From: Aurantibrevibacter sp041749595
GTDB lineage: Bacteria; Bacteroidota; Bacteroidia; Flavobacteriales; Flavobacteriaceae
NCBI GenBank assembly: GCA_041749595.1
Contig: JBGTBA010000134.1
Span: 1 to 45,743 of the forward strand
Direction of reading: 5' to 3'
Length of the DNA stretch: 45,743 nt
Shown: one piece after another, positions 15,508 through 24,508 of the stretch
Layout of the letters: each line of letters begins with the position of its first letter
Position numbering within the stretch: position 1 is the first letter of the stretch
Position numbers and translations under genes: made by a program
The notes under the pieces: model-generated
Told to the model about the DNA's origin: nothing
The model's input: only the letters and a program-made list of their open reading frames with translations
The model's database searches: none

Positions 15508-16665
15508 ATGTCGAAGTTAAACATAAATAATATTATTGTAAAGTTTATGTATAACTCAGCTAACGTAACCGAATTGCAATTGCTTGAGCTTTGGTTATCG
15601 AAATTGGAAAACCAACAGAAATTAAATGAATTTGTAGAAGTAAACTACGCTATTTGCCATATAATGACAGAATTTAATACGGACAAGATCAAACGAAATT
15701 TGTTTGAAAAAATAAAAAAAGATAAAAGTATTCTCAATCGCCTTAAAAAGATTAAGCATTTAAAATATGCGGCTGTGGCTATTTTATTTTTGGGAATCGG
15801 TTATATTTTTCAAGACCGAATTTTTATACCTGTAGGAGAAGACGAACTGATCCCTAAGCAGGACGAAGTTACACTGTATTTGGAAGACGGCGGGATGGAA
15901 ATAATTTCAAAAAATGGAAAAACCTCCGTTTTTGATGCCAAGGGGAACAAGGTGGGCGAGCAAAAAGGGAGCCAGTTGCAATATGCCAATAAGGGCACCC
16001 AAAAAGAAGTGGTTTACCATAAGCTTAACGTTCCCTATGGCAAACGATTTGAGGTTCTGCTTGCCGATGGCACAAGGGTGTATTTAAATTCCGGCTCGTC
16101 CCTAAAATATCCCGTAGCGTTTTTAGAAAAGGGGGATAGAAATGTATTCCTTACGGGAGAAGCTTTTTTTGAGGTTGCCAAGGATACCGAGCATCCGTTC
16201 ATTATAAATGCCGATGAGGTGAACATTCGCGTTTTGGGCACAAAATTTAATGTTTCCTCCTATGCTGATGACAAAAATATAAATACGGTATTGGTAGAGG
16301 GGGCTGTAGCCCTTTTTATGAAGGGTGAGGATTACGATATGGAAAAGTCGGCCATTTTAACACCGGGCCAAATGGCCACTTGGCGAAAAGAGGTCAATAA
16401 AATGGAATTTGAAGAGGTTGATACCGATATGCACCTGGCTTGGATGAACGGTAAAATCATTTTCAATCACATGGCCTTTAAGGATATCCTAAAAAAATTG
16501 GAACGTCACTACAATGTTACTATTATAAATACCAATAAGATATTGGATGATGAGGTGTTTACGGCCAGTTTTGATACGGAGACCATTGAACAAGTACTAA
16601 ATACGTTCAGCAGAAATTTTGCAATTAACTTTCATATACAAAACAACCAAATAATTATCAATTAA
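15508..16665 (+). CDS. FecR-family anti-sigma factor
   Basis: FecR-type proteins span the inner membrane, hold the ECF sigma factor inactive with their cytoplasmic N-terminus, and receive the signal from the N-terminal STN domain of a TonB-dependent receptor in the periplasm. The 385-residue protein has a cytoplasmic part (1-84), one membrane helix (LKYAAVAILFLGIGYIF, about 85-101), a FecR domain (VPYGKRFEVLLADGTRVYLN, then GEAFFEVAKD) and a C-terminal DUF4974 domain (FNHMAFKDILKKLERHYNV, ending FHIQNNQIIIN). The downstream SusC protein has the matching STN domain, so the circuit appears complete. The spacing to susC is 141 bases and includes a hairpin. Confidence 0.93.
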   Translation: MSKLNINNIIVKFMYNSANVTELQLLELWLSKLENQQKLNEFVEVNYAICHIMTEFNTDKIKRNLFEKIKKDKSILNRLKKIKHLKYAAVAILFLGIGYIFQDRIFIPVGEDELIPKQDEVTLYLEDGGMEIISKNGKTSVFDAKGNKVGEQKGSQLQYANKGTQKEVVYHKLNVPYGKRFEVLLADGTRVYLNSGSSLKYPVAFLEKGDRNVFLTGEAFFEVAKDTEHPFIINADEVNIRVLGTKFNVSSYADDKNINTVLVEGAVALFMKGEDYDMEKSAILTPGQMATWRKEVNKMEFEEVDTDMHLAWMNGKIIFNHMAFKDILKKLERHYNVTIINTNKILDDEVFTASFDTETIEQVLNTFSRNFAINFHIQNNQIIIN

Positions 16666-16726
16666 CCTTAAATACAAGAAACCTATGATGTGATATTATG
16701 CGACCATTTTCATTTGATACAAAAAA

Positions 16727-16754
16727 ATCGGGAAATGCTGGCACATTCCCCGAT
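16727..16754 (+). promoter_or_regulatory. Hairpin between fecR-like and susC-like genes
   Basis: ATCGGGAAATG and CATTCCCCGAT form an 11-bp stem with one mismatch and a six-base loop. There is no T-run behind it, so it is not a clear intrinsic terminator. It could attenuate transcription or protect the susC message end; susC transcripts are often far more abundant than their anti-sigma genes. Confidence 0.5.
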
Positions 16755-16806
16755 AGTAATCAGTGATCAAAAACATTGTTCAACCACCTAAACCTATTAC
16801 AAAAAT

Positions 16807-19800
16807 ATGAAAAATCTCGAGAAGATAGGGAGTATATCCCCTTATCCCGCAAAGCACTATTTAAAAATGATCCTCTCTTTAACGGTATTTGTCCTTTCAA
16901 TTTTGCAACTCCAGGCGAACGGGAACTCGCTTGACACTAAAATTACACTACGTCTTGAAAAAGTAAGCGTTGAAAGAGCCTTAAAAGAAATTGAATCGCT
17001 CACTGAATATAAAATCCTGTACAATGACAAGGAAGTGAACTACAAAAGACGTGTTTCCATAGATGTTAAGGACACACCGGTTTCTGAGGTTTTAAAAACA
17101 ATCTTCCGGGATACCCGTATTACTTTTGAAGTTTTGGGCAGTCAGATTATTTTTAAGACCAGTGCTTTAAAATCCAAAGAGACAACGGTAATTCCCGAAA
17201 CCCCAAAAGAAAGTATTCAAAAGATAATAACGGGTACGGTTACGGATCAAGGCGGGCAGCCTTTGCCCGGGGTTTCCATTTACATAGAAGGAACCACAAC
17301 CGGAACTACCAGCGATTTTGATGGGAAGTACAGCATTGAAGTGGCTTCTGATCAGGCGGTATTGGTCTATTCTTTTATAGGTATGACAAGAGCGCAAAGA
17401 ACGGTTGGGGGAAATTCCGTAATCGATGTTGTTATGGTAGAGGATGCACAAGGGCTGGATGAAGTAGTCGTAACGGCCCTTGGTATTAAGCAAGATGCCA
17501 GAAAACTAGGGTATTCCGTAGCCAAAGTAGATGCCGATGATGTGAATGTGAACCGATCTACCAATTTTATGAATACCCTTCAGGGTAAGGTCGCAGGGGT
17601 AAACGTATCTTCTCTGGGAACCGGCCCTGGTGGTTCCTCTAAGGTGCGGATAAGGGGGCAATCTTCTATTTCCGGCACCAACAACCCATTAATCGTGGTT
17701 AACGGAGTGCCCATAGACAATACAAGTTTCGGTACCAGTCCGGGAAGTACAAGTACGGAGGTAGGCACCAATTCAGGTGGTATAACCTCGGATGGCGGGG
17801 ACGGTTTTTCCAGCATTAACCCAGACGACATTGAAAGCATGACCATTTTAAAAGGAGCTACAGGAGCCGCACTTTACGGTTCCCGAGCAAAGGATGGGGT
17901 AATCATGATTACTACCAAAACAAGGGGTCGGGGCAAAGGAATCGGTGTTGCCTATAATCTCAGCGTGGCCAGCCAAGATGCGTTGGATTTTACGGATTAC
18001 CAATATGAATACGGTCAAGGTGAAAATGGGGTAAGACCTACAACGGCCAACCCAACGTCAGGACAATGGTCCTTCGGCGAAAAATTTCAACCGGGTTTAA
18101 CGCAAGTGTTGTTCGACGGTGTTGAAGTACCGTATGTTCCCGTTAGGGATAGGATAGATAAGTTTTACCGAAACGGTTTCGATATAACCAACTCGATTTC
18201 CTTAGAAGGTGGCGGAGACAAAGGAGGGTTCAACCTGTCTTTGTCCAATTTGGACAGTGAGGGCATTACCCCCAACAACGATTTTCAACGCAGGACGGTA
18301 AACTTGGGCACTACTTATGACTTGTCCGAACAGCTCACTGTTACTGCCAATATCAATTATTCCAACGAAAAGAACACCAACCCGCCCAATGTGGGCCAAC
18401 AAGATAATACCATTCCGGTAGCCCTATATAATTTGGCCAATTCCATGCCCTTGGACCTCTTGAAGGAGAAAAAGTTTGATGCCAATGGCAACGAATTCGT
18501 GTACTCACGTTTTCGGAACAGGACCAATCCCTTCTTTACCCTGTCCGAACAGTTCAACAATATTGTGCGCGATCGTTATTTTGGTAATGTTACTCTTAAA
18601 TATGACATCCTTCCTTGGTTGTTTGTACAGGGGCGGTTGGGACAGGATTATTGGTCCAGAGATCAGGATTTTAACGGATTTCCAACGGGTCAGGCATCTA
18701 GGCCAGCGGCTCCTGCCGGCTTTGTAAACGGTACGTTTACCCAGGAATCCCGAAGGTTTAGGGAAACCAATTTGGATTTTCTTATCTCGGCAAACAAGAC
18801 CATTGGTGAAGACTTTGGTGTGGGCCTTAATTTAGGTGGCAATAAAATGAATCGCAGATCCGATTTGAATAGGGTAGATGTAACGGACTTTGTAATTCGC
18901 GATTTGTATACCGTTCAAAACGGAAGGGCAAAAAACCCTATTTTCAGCCGTACGGAGCGTGCGGTAAACTCCCTTTACGCAGCTGCCGATATTTCCTATA
19001 AGGATACCTATTATTTAAGCGGCACATTCCGTAATGATTGGTTTTCTACCCTGTCAGATGAAAACAGGAGCATTTCTTACCCCTCCGTTTCGGGGAGTTA
19101 CATTTTTTCAAATTCCTTAAAAAACGCCCCTAGTTGGCTAACGTTTGGAAAGGTGAGGTTGGCCTATGCCGAGGTGGGCAGTGATACCGATGTGCCGCCT
19201 TTTTCAGATGCGTTGTTCTACAATGTTAACGCCAACTTTTTTACCGGCGCAGACGGATCTTCTCAGCCTGTTGCCGGTGCCAATACAAGTGTCTTGCCCA
19301 ACCGAAATTTACGCCCTATGCGTATCAAGGAAACCGAGGCGGGCTTTGATCTTCGGATGTTCGACAGCCGAGTGGGACTCGATGTTTCCGTATATCGAAA
19401 ATCAACCTTTGATCAAATTGTTCCGGCTCAGGTATCCAATGCGTCAGGCTTTATAAGTACGCTTATTAATAGTGGTGAAAGTCGGAGCGATGGTATTGAA
19501 GCCATGCTTACCTTGGTTCCTATTCGTACGGCAGATTTAAAATGGGATATCAACTTCAATGCGTCCTATAACAAAACCAAGGTCATAAGTTTATTGACAG
19601 AGGAAGAAGGCGAAAGCATCTTGGTGGGCAACCATGTCTTTAACGGATTTTTGTTCCAGGTAGTTGGTGAGGAAATTGGCCAGCTAGCCGGTTTTGGCTA
19701 TAAGTTTGATGATCAGGGACGGCAGGTATTTGGTGATGATGGGCGGGCGCTAAGGTCAGATAATATCAAATTTTTTGGAAGTGCCCTTCCCAATTGGATA

Positions 19801-20310
19801 GGAGGTATTACCAACACCATCAACTACAAGGATTTTAATCTTTCCTTTCTGATCGATTTTAAACTGGGGAATAAAATGATCTCCGGAACCAATTTCAATG
19901 CGGTTCGGCATGGGCTGCACAAAATTACCCTTCCCGGAAGGGAAACCGGTGTCATCGGGGATGGGGTCAACCAACAAGGTCAACCAAATACGGTAGCCAC
20001 ACCTTCACAACCTTTTTGGGAAGTGGTACGAACATCTCAAATTATAGAACCCATAGTGTATAACGGGGGGTTTTGGAAATTACGACAAATTAATTTGGGG
20101 TATAATTTTAACAAGTTCATCCCCGAAAATTCGCCAATCAAAGGGGTTACCCTCAGTGTGGTGGCCAATAATGTATGGTTGATAAAGAAATGGGTAGACA
20201 ACATAGATCCGGATTCTTTCGGATTCAGTTCGGATAATGTATCCGGATTGGAGTCAACCGGCGTTCCTACGACCCGCAGCATAGGTTTTAATCTAAACGT
20301 TAAACTTTAA
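16807..20310 (+). CDS. SusC/RagA-type TonB-dependent outer-membrane transporter with STN domain
   Basis: The 1167-residue protein starts with a signal peptide (SLTVFVLSILQLQANG), followed by an STN signalling domain (about 43-117; ITLRLEKVSVERALKEIESL), a carboxypeptidase-regulatory-like beta sandwich (GTVTDQGGQPLPGVSIYIEG), the plug domain (ALGIKQDARKLGYSVAKVD; IRGQSSISGTNNPLIVVNGV; TILKGATGAALYGSRAKDG) and a long beta-barrel ending in LNVKL with the usual aromatic/hydrophobic tail. It imports the ligand captured by SusD, driven by TonB. The STN domain means it also signals to FecR and the sigma factor. SusD starts 13 bases downstream. The substrate is not visible from sequence; context suggests an acidic sugar derivative or another hydroxyacid. 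Confidence 0.96.
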   Translation: MKNLEKIGSISPYPAKHYLKMILSLTVFVLSILQLQANGNSLDTKITLRLEKVSVERALKEIESLTEYKILYNDKEVNYKRRVSIDVKDTPVSEVLKTIFRDTRITFEVLGSQIIFKTSALKSKETTVIPETPKESIQKIITGTVTDQGGQPLPGVSIYIEGTTTGTTSDFDGKYSIEVASDQAVLVYSFIGMTRAQRTVGGNSVIDVVMVEDAQGLDEVVVTALGIKQDARKLGYSVAKVDADDVNVNRSTNFMNTLQGKVAGVNVSSLGTGPGGSSKVRIRGQSSISGTNNPLIVVNGVPIDNTSFGTSPGSTSTEVGTNSGGITSDGGDGFSSINPDDIESMTILKGATGAALYGSRAKDGVIMITTKTRGRGKGIGVAYNLSVASQDALDFTDYQYEYGQGENGVRPTTANPTSGQWSFGEKFQPGLTQVLFDGVEVPYVPVRDRIDKFYRNGFDITNSISLEGGGDKGGFNLSLSNLDSEGITPNNDFQRRTVNLGTTYDLSEQLTVTANINYSNEKNTNPPNVGQQDNTIPVALYNLANSMPLDLLKEKKFDANGNEFVYSRFRNRTNPFFTLSEQFNNIVRDRYFGNVTLKYDILPWLFVQGRLGQDYWSRDQDFNGFPTGQASRPAAPAGFVNGTFTQESRRFRETNLDFLISANKTIGEDFGVGLNLGGNKMNRRSDLNRVDVTDFVIRDLYTVQNGRAKNPIFSRTERAVNSLYAAADISYKDTYYLSGTFRNDWFSTLSDENRSISYPSVSGSYIFSNSLKNAPSWLTFGKVRLAYAEVGSDTDVPPFSDALFYNVNANFFTGADGSSQPVAGANTSVLPNRNLRPMRIKETEAGFDLRMFDSRVGLDVSVYRKSTFDQIVPAQVSNASGFISTLINSGESRSDGIEAMLTLVPIRTADLKWDINFNASYNKTKVISLLTEEEGESILVGNHVFNGFLFQVVGEEIGQLAGFGYKFDDQGRQVFGDDGRALRSDNIKFFGSALPNWIGGITNTINYKDFNLSFLIDFKLGNKMISGTNFNAVRHGLHKITLPGRETGVIGDGVNQQGQPNTVATPSQPFWEVVRTSQIIEPIVYNGGFWKLRQINLGYNFNKFIPENSPIKGVTLSVVANNVWLIKKWVDNIDPDSFGFSSDNVSGLESTGVPTTRSIGFNLNVKL

Positions 20311-20323
20311 GACATAAATAATC

Positions 20324-21853
20324 ATGAAAAACACATATAGCACATTTATTGCTTTTGCTCTCATGTTTGCGTTTACAGGATGCGAAAATAATTTTGATGA
20401 GATCAACACCAATAAAGTAGACCCAACCAGCGAGAGTATAAATCCTGTATTTTTATTGAACAATGCCATCATAGGGCTTTCTTTTGAGAGCTTTGGCAAC
20501 GTCGTTTATGATGCAGGTATCGTGCAGCAAATTATTACCCCCAATTCCGGGGTAGTAACAGGAGCTAATTTTAACCAGGATAACAGAACGGCCACGGAAG
20601 TGCACTGGAACGACTATTATCAGAATGTAATTAAGCACACCGGGGATATTTTGGATCAAATAGCGGACAAACCCGAGCGCGGTAATTTATTGCAAATGAC
20701 GCGTATTATTGAGGCTTATGCCTTTATGGTCCTGACCGATGAATATGGGGACATCCCTTATTTTGAAGCTGGAAAAGGATTCTCAGATCAGATCACATTT
20801 CCGAAATATGATGCGCAGCAGGAAATCTATGTAGATATAATTAAGGAATTAAGAGAGGCTACAGCCGCACTTAGTGAAGCGGCAAACCCGGAGGCAGGAG
20901 AAATATTGTATTCTGGCGATCTCAATAAATGGCGAAGATTAGGCAATTCTTTATTATTAAGGGCAGGTATGCGCTTGGTCAATGCAGACAATGCCTTGGC
21001 AAGGCAAAGTGTTGAAGCCGCATTTGCCGGTGATGTTTTACAATCCAATGCCGATAATTTTGTAATCCGGCACGATAATAATTTCAGTAATCCGCATACC
21101 GGTTTTTTTAACGGATCGGAAGCCAATAATTTTTATTTGACCGCAAATTTTGTGGATTTTTTAGCTAGTACAGACGATCCCAGATTGTCATCCATGGCAA
21201 TCCGTTTCGTAGGGGCTTCCTCGGGTCCGGAACAGACCTTGGACAGAGCCTCTAAGGATGCCGCCGATCAGATAGGGATGCCCATGGGTAACGACAATGC
21301 AACCATAGCGGGCGTAGCAACCAGTTTAGGGTTGGCGAGTTTTTTCGACTTTTCCCAACTAGATCGGTTTACCTTAGGGGCCCAAACCGCACCGGCATTT
21401 TTACTCACTTACGCCCAGACCCAACTTTTATTGGCAGAGGCAGCAACTTATGGTTGGGTTGGCGGTACCGCGGCTGCCTATTATGAAGAAGGCATTAAGG
21501 CGCATATGGAGCAATTGGCCGATTATGGAAGCAATGCCGCAGTTGCTGTAAATGATATAGATGCCTATTTAGTTGCCAATCCCTTGAACGTTGCAACCGC
21601 TCTGGAACAAATCAATACCCAGTATTGGGTAGCGTCCTTGTTGAACGGCCCGGAAGCCTTTGCCAATTTCCGTAGATCCGGATTTCCTGCTTTGGCACCA
21701 AATCCGTTCCCAGGTCAGGACATTACGGGCGATTTTATAAACAGACTTACCTATCCTACATCGGAAATAGCGGTAAATAAGGCTAACGTAGATGCCGCTA
21801 TTGCCCGAATGGGGCCGGACAATCTGGATACCAAAGTATGGTGGGATAAGTAA
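20324..21853 (+). CDS. SusD/RagB-type substrate-binding lipoprotein
   Basis: This 509-residue lipoprotein has a signal peptide with lipobox FTGC (Cys20) followed by ENNFDEINTN. It belongs to the SusD-like_2 branch: the FDEINTNK-type start, FLLNNAIIGL, helical TPR-like segments (MTRIIEAYAFMVLTDEYGDI; RRLGNSLLLRAGMRL) and a C-terminus with PRLTYP-like phrase RLTYPTSEIAVN. SusD caps the SusC barrel at the cell surface and binds the incoming ligand. Genes of this branch also occur outside glycan systems, so its presence does not prove a polysaccharide substrate. No glycoside hydrolase, polysaccharide lyase or sulfatase is encoded in the locus. Confidence 0.95.
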   Translation: MKNTYSTFIAFALMFAFTGCENNFDEINTNKVDPTSESINPVFLLNNAIIGLSFESFGNVVYDAGIVQQIITPNSGVVTGANFNQDNRTATEVHWNDYYQNVIKHTGDILDQIADKPERGNLLQMTRIIEAYAFMVLTDEYGDIPYFEAGKGFSDQITFPKYDAQQEIYVDIIKELREATAALSEAANPEAGEILYSGDLNKWRRLGNSLLLRAGMRLVNADNALARQSVEAAFAGDVLQSNADNFVIRHDNNFSNPHTGFFNGSEANNFYLTANFVDFLASTDDPRLSSMAIRFVGASSGPEQTLDRASKDAADQIGMPMGNDNATIAGVATSLGLASFFDFSQLDRFTLGAQTAPAFLLTYAQTQLLLAEAATYGWVGGTAAAYYEEGIKAHMEQLADYGSNAAVAVNDIDAYLVANPLNVATALEQINTQYWVASLLNGPEAFANFRRSGFPALAPNPFPGQDITGDFINRLTYPTSEIAVNKANVDAAIARMGPDNLDTKVWWDK

Positions 21854-21877
21854 GAATTAATACTAAAACCAACGAAA

Positions 21878-23377
21878 ATGAAAAATGTATTAAAAGAGTT
21901 GATTGTCAAAAGCGAAAAAGAAGAAAAGGAATACAAAATATCCAGACAAGCGGAAATTGATAGTCCAAAGACGCCTGATAACAGACGAAACTTTCTAAAA
22001 AAAACAGCCTTGGGAGGGATAGGCCTTTCCAGCCTTATGGGGTACTCTTTTGAAGACAGAATCTCCGAAACTACATCAAAAGTAAAGCGTTCCTCGGCAC
22101 CTTCCGAACTGAAGATAACCGATATGCGCTATGCCTTAACGGCTGTTATGGGGGGCACGGCCATTATTCGCATAGATACCAATCAGGGCATTTATGGTCT
22201 GGGAGAAGTCCGGGATGCGGCTGATGTGCGATATGCCCTAATGCTAAAAAGTAGGATTTTGGGGAAAAACCCCTGTAATGTGGAGATGATTTTTAAAAGC
22301 ATCAAACAATTTGGGGGGCCTGCCCGTCAGGCAGGAGGCGTGTGCGCCGTTGAAATGGCGTTGTGGGATATTTGCGGAAAGGCCTATAATGTGCCCGCTT
22401 GGCAGTTATTGGGTGGAAGATATAGAGATAAAGTGCGCTTGTATGCCGATACTCCGGAGGCAAGCTCCCCTGAAGAACAACAGAAACTGATTAATTATAG
22501 AGTCAAAGATCAAGGATATACATGGCTAAAGATGGATGTCTCCATAGCTGAGCTTAAAGGCATTCCCGGAGCTATTGTAAATGGCAAGTTTTGGGAAGAT
22601 GCCAATGGTAATTTGTCGCAATGGGGAGATGGCAGGAATTATATGTCCTACGGAAACACCATGCACCCCTTTACGCAAATCCAGATTACGGAAAAAGGAT
22701 TGGAGCATTTACAGCAGGTTGTTGAGAATGTACGCAATATGATTGGCTATGAGATACCTCTTTCCACAGACCATTATGGGCATTTCGATCTCAACAATGG
22801 CATAAGACTAGCCAAAGCACTGGACAAATACCGATTGGCCTGGTTCGAAGATATGGTACCTTGGCAATATACAGAACAATGGAAAACAATAACGGATGCT
22901 ATTGAGACCCCAACCCTGACAGGAGAGGACATCCATTTTCTGGAGAATTTCAAACCTTTGATTCACAATAGATCCGTGGATATTGTCCACCCGGATTTGG
23001 CCTCTTCCGGCGGACTTCTGGAAACGAAACGAATAGGTGACTATGCCGAGGAGTTTGGGATTGCTATGGCCATGCACCAAGCGGGTACCCCCGTGTCTTT
23101 TATGGCCAACGTACATTGCGCTGCGGCCACCCAGAATTTTTTGGCATTGGAGCATCATTCGGTAGATGTGCCATGGTGGGAAAGTTTGGTAACCATGACC
23201 GGTGGGGGCAAAATGATCGATAAAGGATTTGCCCCAGTACCCCTTACCGCACCCGGGCTGGGAATTGAGTTGAATTTGGATGTGGTAAAGGAACATCTGG
23301 ACAAGCGCGACAAGACCTTCTTTGCGCCAACCAAGGAATGGGACGAACCCCGTTCCCACGATAGAACGTACAGCTAG
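21878..23377 (+). CDS. Enolase-superfamily (mandelate racemase/acid-sugar dehydratase-like) enzyme with Tat signal, copy 1
   Basis: Proteins of this fold abstract the proton alpha to a carboxylate and in many cases dehydrate sugar acids to 2-keto-3-deoxy acids. The 499-residue protein has an unusual ~35-residue leader before a twin-arginine signal (NRRNFLKK, R36-R37, then ALGGIGLSSLMG), so it is probably exported folded. The barrel shows K218-M-D220 at the KxK position, metal ligands D298, E324 and E350, a distal H400 (MAMHQAGTP) and E425 (LEHHS). The second-strand motif is D298-H-Y-G-H302, where copy 2 has D-M-H-G-R; thus the usual third-position His is a Tyr. It has a longer insertion (residues ~225-260) than copy 2. 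It follows susD by 24 bases. Exact activity is unknown; RspA/ManD/GalD-like names are only family guesses. Confidence 0.85.
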   Translation: MKNVLKELIVKSEKEEKEYKISRQAEIDSPKTPDNRRNFLKKTALGGIGLSSLMGYSFEDRISETTSKVKRSSAPSELKITDMRYALTAVMGGTAIIRIDTNQGIYGLGEVRDAADVRYALMLKSRILGKNPCNVEMIFKSIKQFGGPARQAGGVCAVEMALWDICGKAYNVPAWQLLGGRYRDKVRLYADTPEASSPEEQQKLINYRVKDQGYTWLKMDVSIAELKGIPGAIVNGKFWEDANGNLSQWGDGRNYMSYGNTMHPFTQIQITEKGLEHLQQVVENVRNMIGYEIPLSTDHYGHFDLNNGIRLAKALDKYRLAWFEDMVPWQYTEQWKTITDAIETPTLTGEDIHFLENFKPLIHNRSVDIVHPDLASSGGLLETKRIGDYAEEFGIAMAMHQAGTPVSFMANVHCAAATQNFLALEHHSVDVPWWESLVTMTGGGKMIDKGFAPVPLTAPGLGIELNLDVVKEHLDKRDKTFFAPTKEWDEPRSHDRTYS

Positions 23378-23473
23378 GAGTGAGATAGGAATTAGAATAT
23401 AAACGAATCGTTGTTTGCTAAAGTAGCAAATTGAAGTAGCGCAAGTTTTTGAGTTAGTTTAGTTGATAGGAAG

Positions 23474-23501
23474 AACATCCCGAAGTGCGCTTCGGGATGT
23501 T
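23474..23501 (+). terminator. Strong hairpin between copy-1 dehydratase and first RraA-like gene
   Basis: AACATCCCGAAG-TGCG-CTTCGGGATGTT is a perfect 12-bp stem with a four-base loop, in a 170-base gap. Only a short TTT follows, so termination may be partial. It probably sets different expression for the susCD-dehydratase part and the aldolase part of the cluster. Confidence 0.65.
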
Positions 23502-23547
23502 TCCTCCAATGTTTTAAGCTGATTTAAGTCCTAATAACAGAAAAGGT

Positions 23548-24492
23548 ATGTATAAATTAAGAATTATTTTAATTGTTTTGCTTGGTGTTAATTTAACCCT
23601 TTCAGCCCAGCAAATTAGCAAAGAAGAACTTATTTTTTTAACTCCGGAATGGAAAGGAGAACGTTTTAATGATGGTAGGCCCAAGGTTTCCGATGACCTT
23701 TTAAAGCGTATGAAAAAGGTAACCCTGGAAGAGGCATGGGCGGTTTTAAAAGGCGCTAATTTTAAGTATCAGTATGATGAAAATTGGCAAACCATAAATC
23801 CGGATAGTGTTTTGGTAGGACGTGCACTTACAGCCACGTTTATGCCCGGTAGACCGGATATCCATCGGGTCATAGATGATAAAGGGCATAAAAAGGATGG
23901 CAGAATACAATCTCAAAATGCCTGGCCCATAGATATGCTTGTCAAAGGCGATGTGTATGTTGTAGATCAATTTGGGGCTCATTTGGATGGCCCAACCATA
24001 GGAGACAATTTAGGAAATTCCATTTATACTAAAACTGGCAATGGCATAGTCTACAACGGGGCTATCAGAGATATCAATGGCCTGAAGGAAATTGGCTCTT
24101 TTACGTCTTTCTTTCGAACCTATCATCCCTCACATCACTTAAATAACCCGGATGGACAGCTCAACACTACGTTAGTGGGTATAAACACCCCCACTCGGAT
24201 CGGAATGGCTACCGTAATGCCAGGGGATGTAGTATTGGGAAGGGATGGTGGCGTTATGTTTATCCCCCCTCATTTGGCAGAAAAGGTTGTTCAGACTTCT
24301 GAAATAGTACGGCTTAGGGATATGTTTGGTCACCAACGGCTTCGTGAACAAAAATATACGCCCGGGCAAATCGATATGCGCTGGTCCGATGAAATTGAAA
24401 AAGATTTTTCACAATGGCTAAATAATCATATCGATGAACTTCCCGTTCCCAAAGCACAGATTCAAGAATTATTAAAAAGCCGAACTTGGTAA
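23548..24492 (+). CDS. Exported RraA-like aldolase, copy 1
   Basis: The 314-residue protein has a Sec signal peptide (IILIVLLGVNLTLSAQQ), an N-terminal extension with WKGERFNDGRPKVSDDLL, and an RraA/HMG-aldolase fold: VGRALTATFMPGRPD, KGDVYVVDQFG, GDNLGNSIYTKTGNGIVYNG and AIRD with R174-D175, the substrate/metal pair of class II pyruvate aldolases such as HMG/CHA aldolase. Such enzymes split 4-hydroxy-2-keto acids into pyruvate and a second product. The RNase-E inhibitor RraA is cytoplasmic and about half this size, so that role is unlikely for a secreted protein. Copy 3 is its closest relative in the cluster (both end R-T-W). The second dehydratase starts 16 bases downstream. Confidence 0.85.
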   Translation: MYKLRIILIVLLGVNLTLSAQQISKEELIFLTPEWKGERFNDGRPKVSDDLLKRMKKVTLEEAWAVLKGANFKYQYDENWQTINPDSVLVGRALTATFMPGRPDIHRVIDDKGHKKDGRIQSQNAWPIDMLVKGDVYVVDQFGAHLDGPTIGDNLGNSIYTKTGNGIVYNGAIRDINGLKEIGSFTSFFRTYHPSHHLNNPDGQLNTTLVGINTPTRIGMATVMPGDVVLGRDGGVMFIPPHLAEKVVQTSEIVRLRDMFGHQRLREQKYTPGQIDMRWSDEIEKDFSQWLNNHIDELPVPKAQIQELLKSRTW

Positions 24493-24508
24493 TATTTATA
24501 CTGTAAAA

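Noticed and set aside
22808..23359. A 183-codon minus-strand frame inside the copy-1 dehydratase gene
   Set aside because: It is antisense to a conserved enzyme with intact active-site motifs and shows no domain signature.
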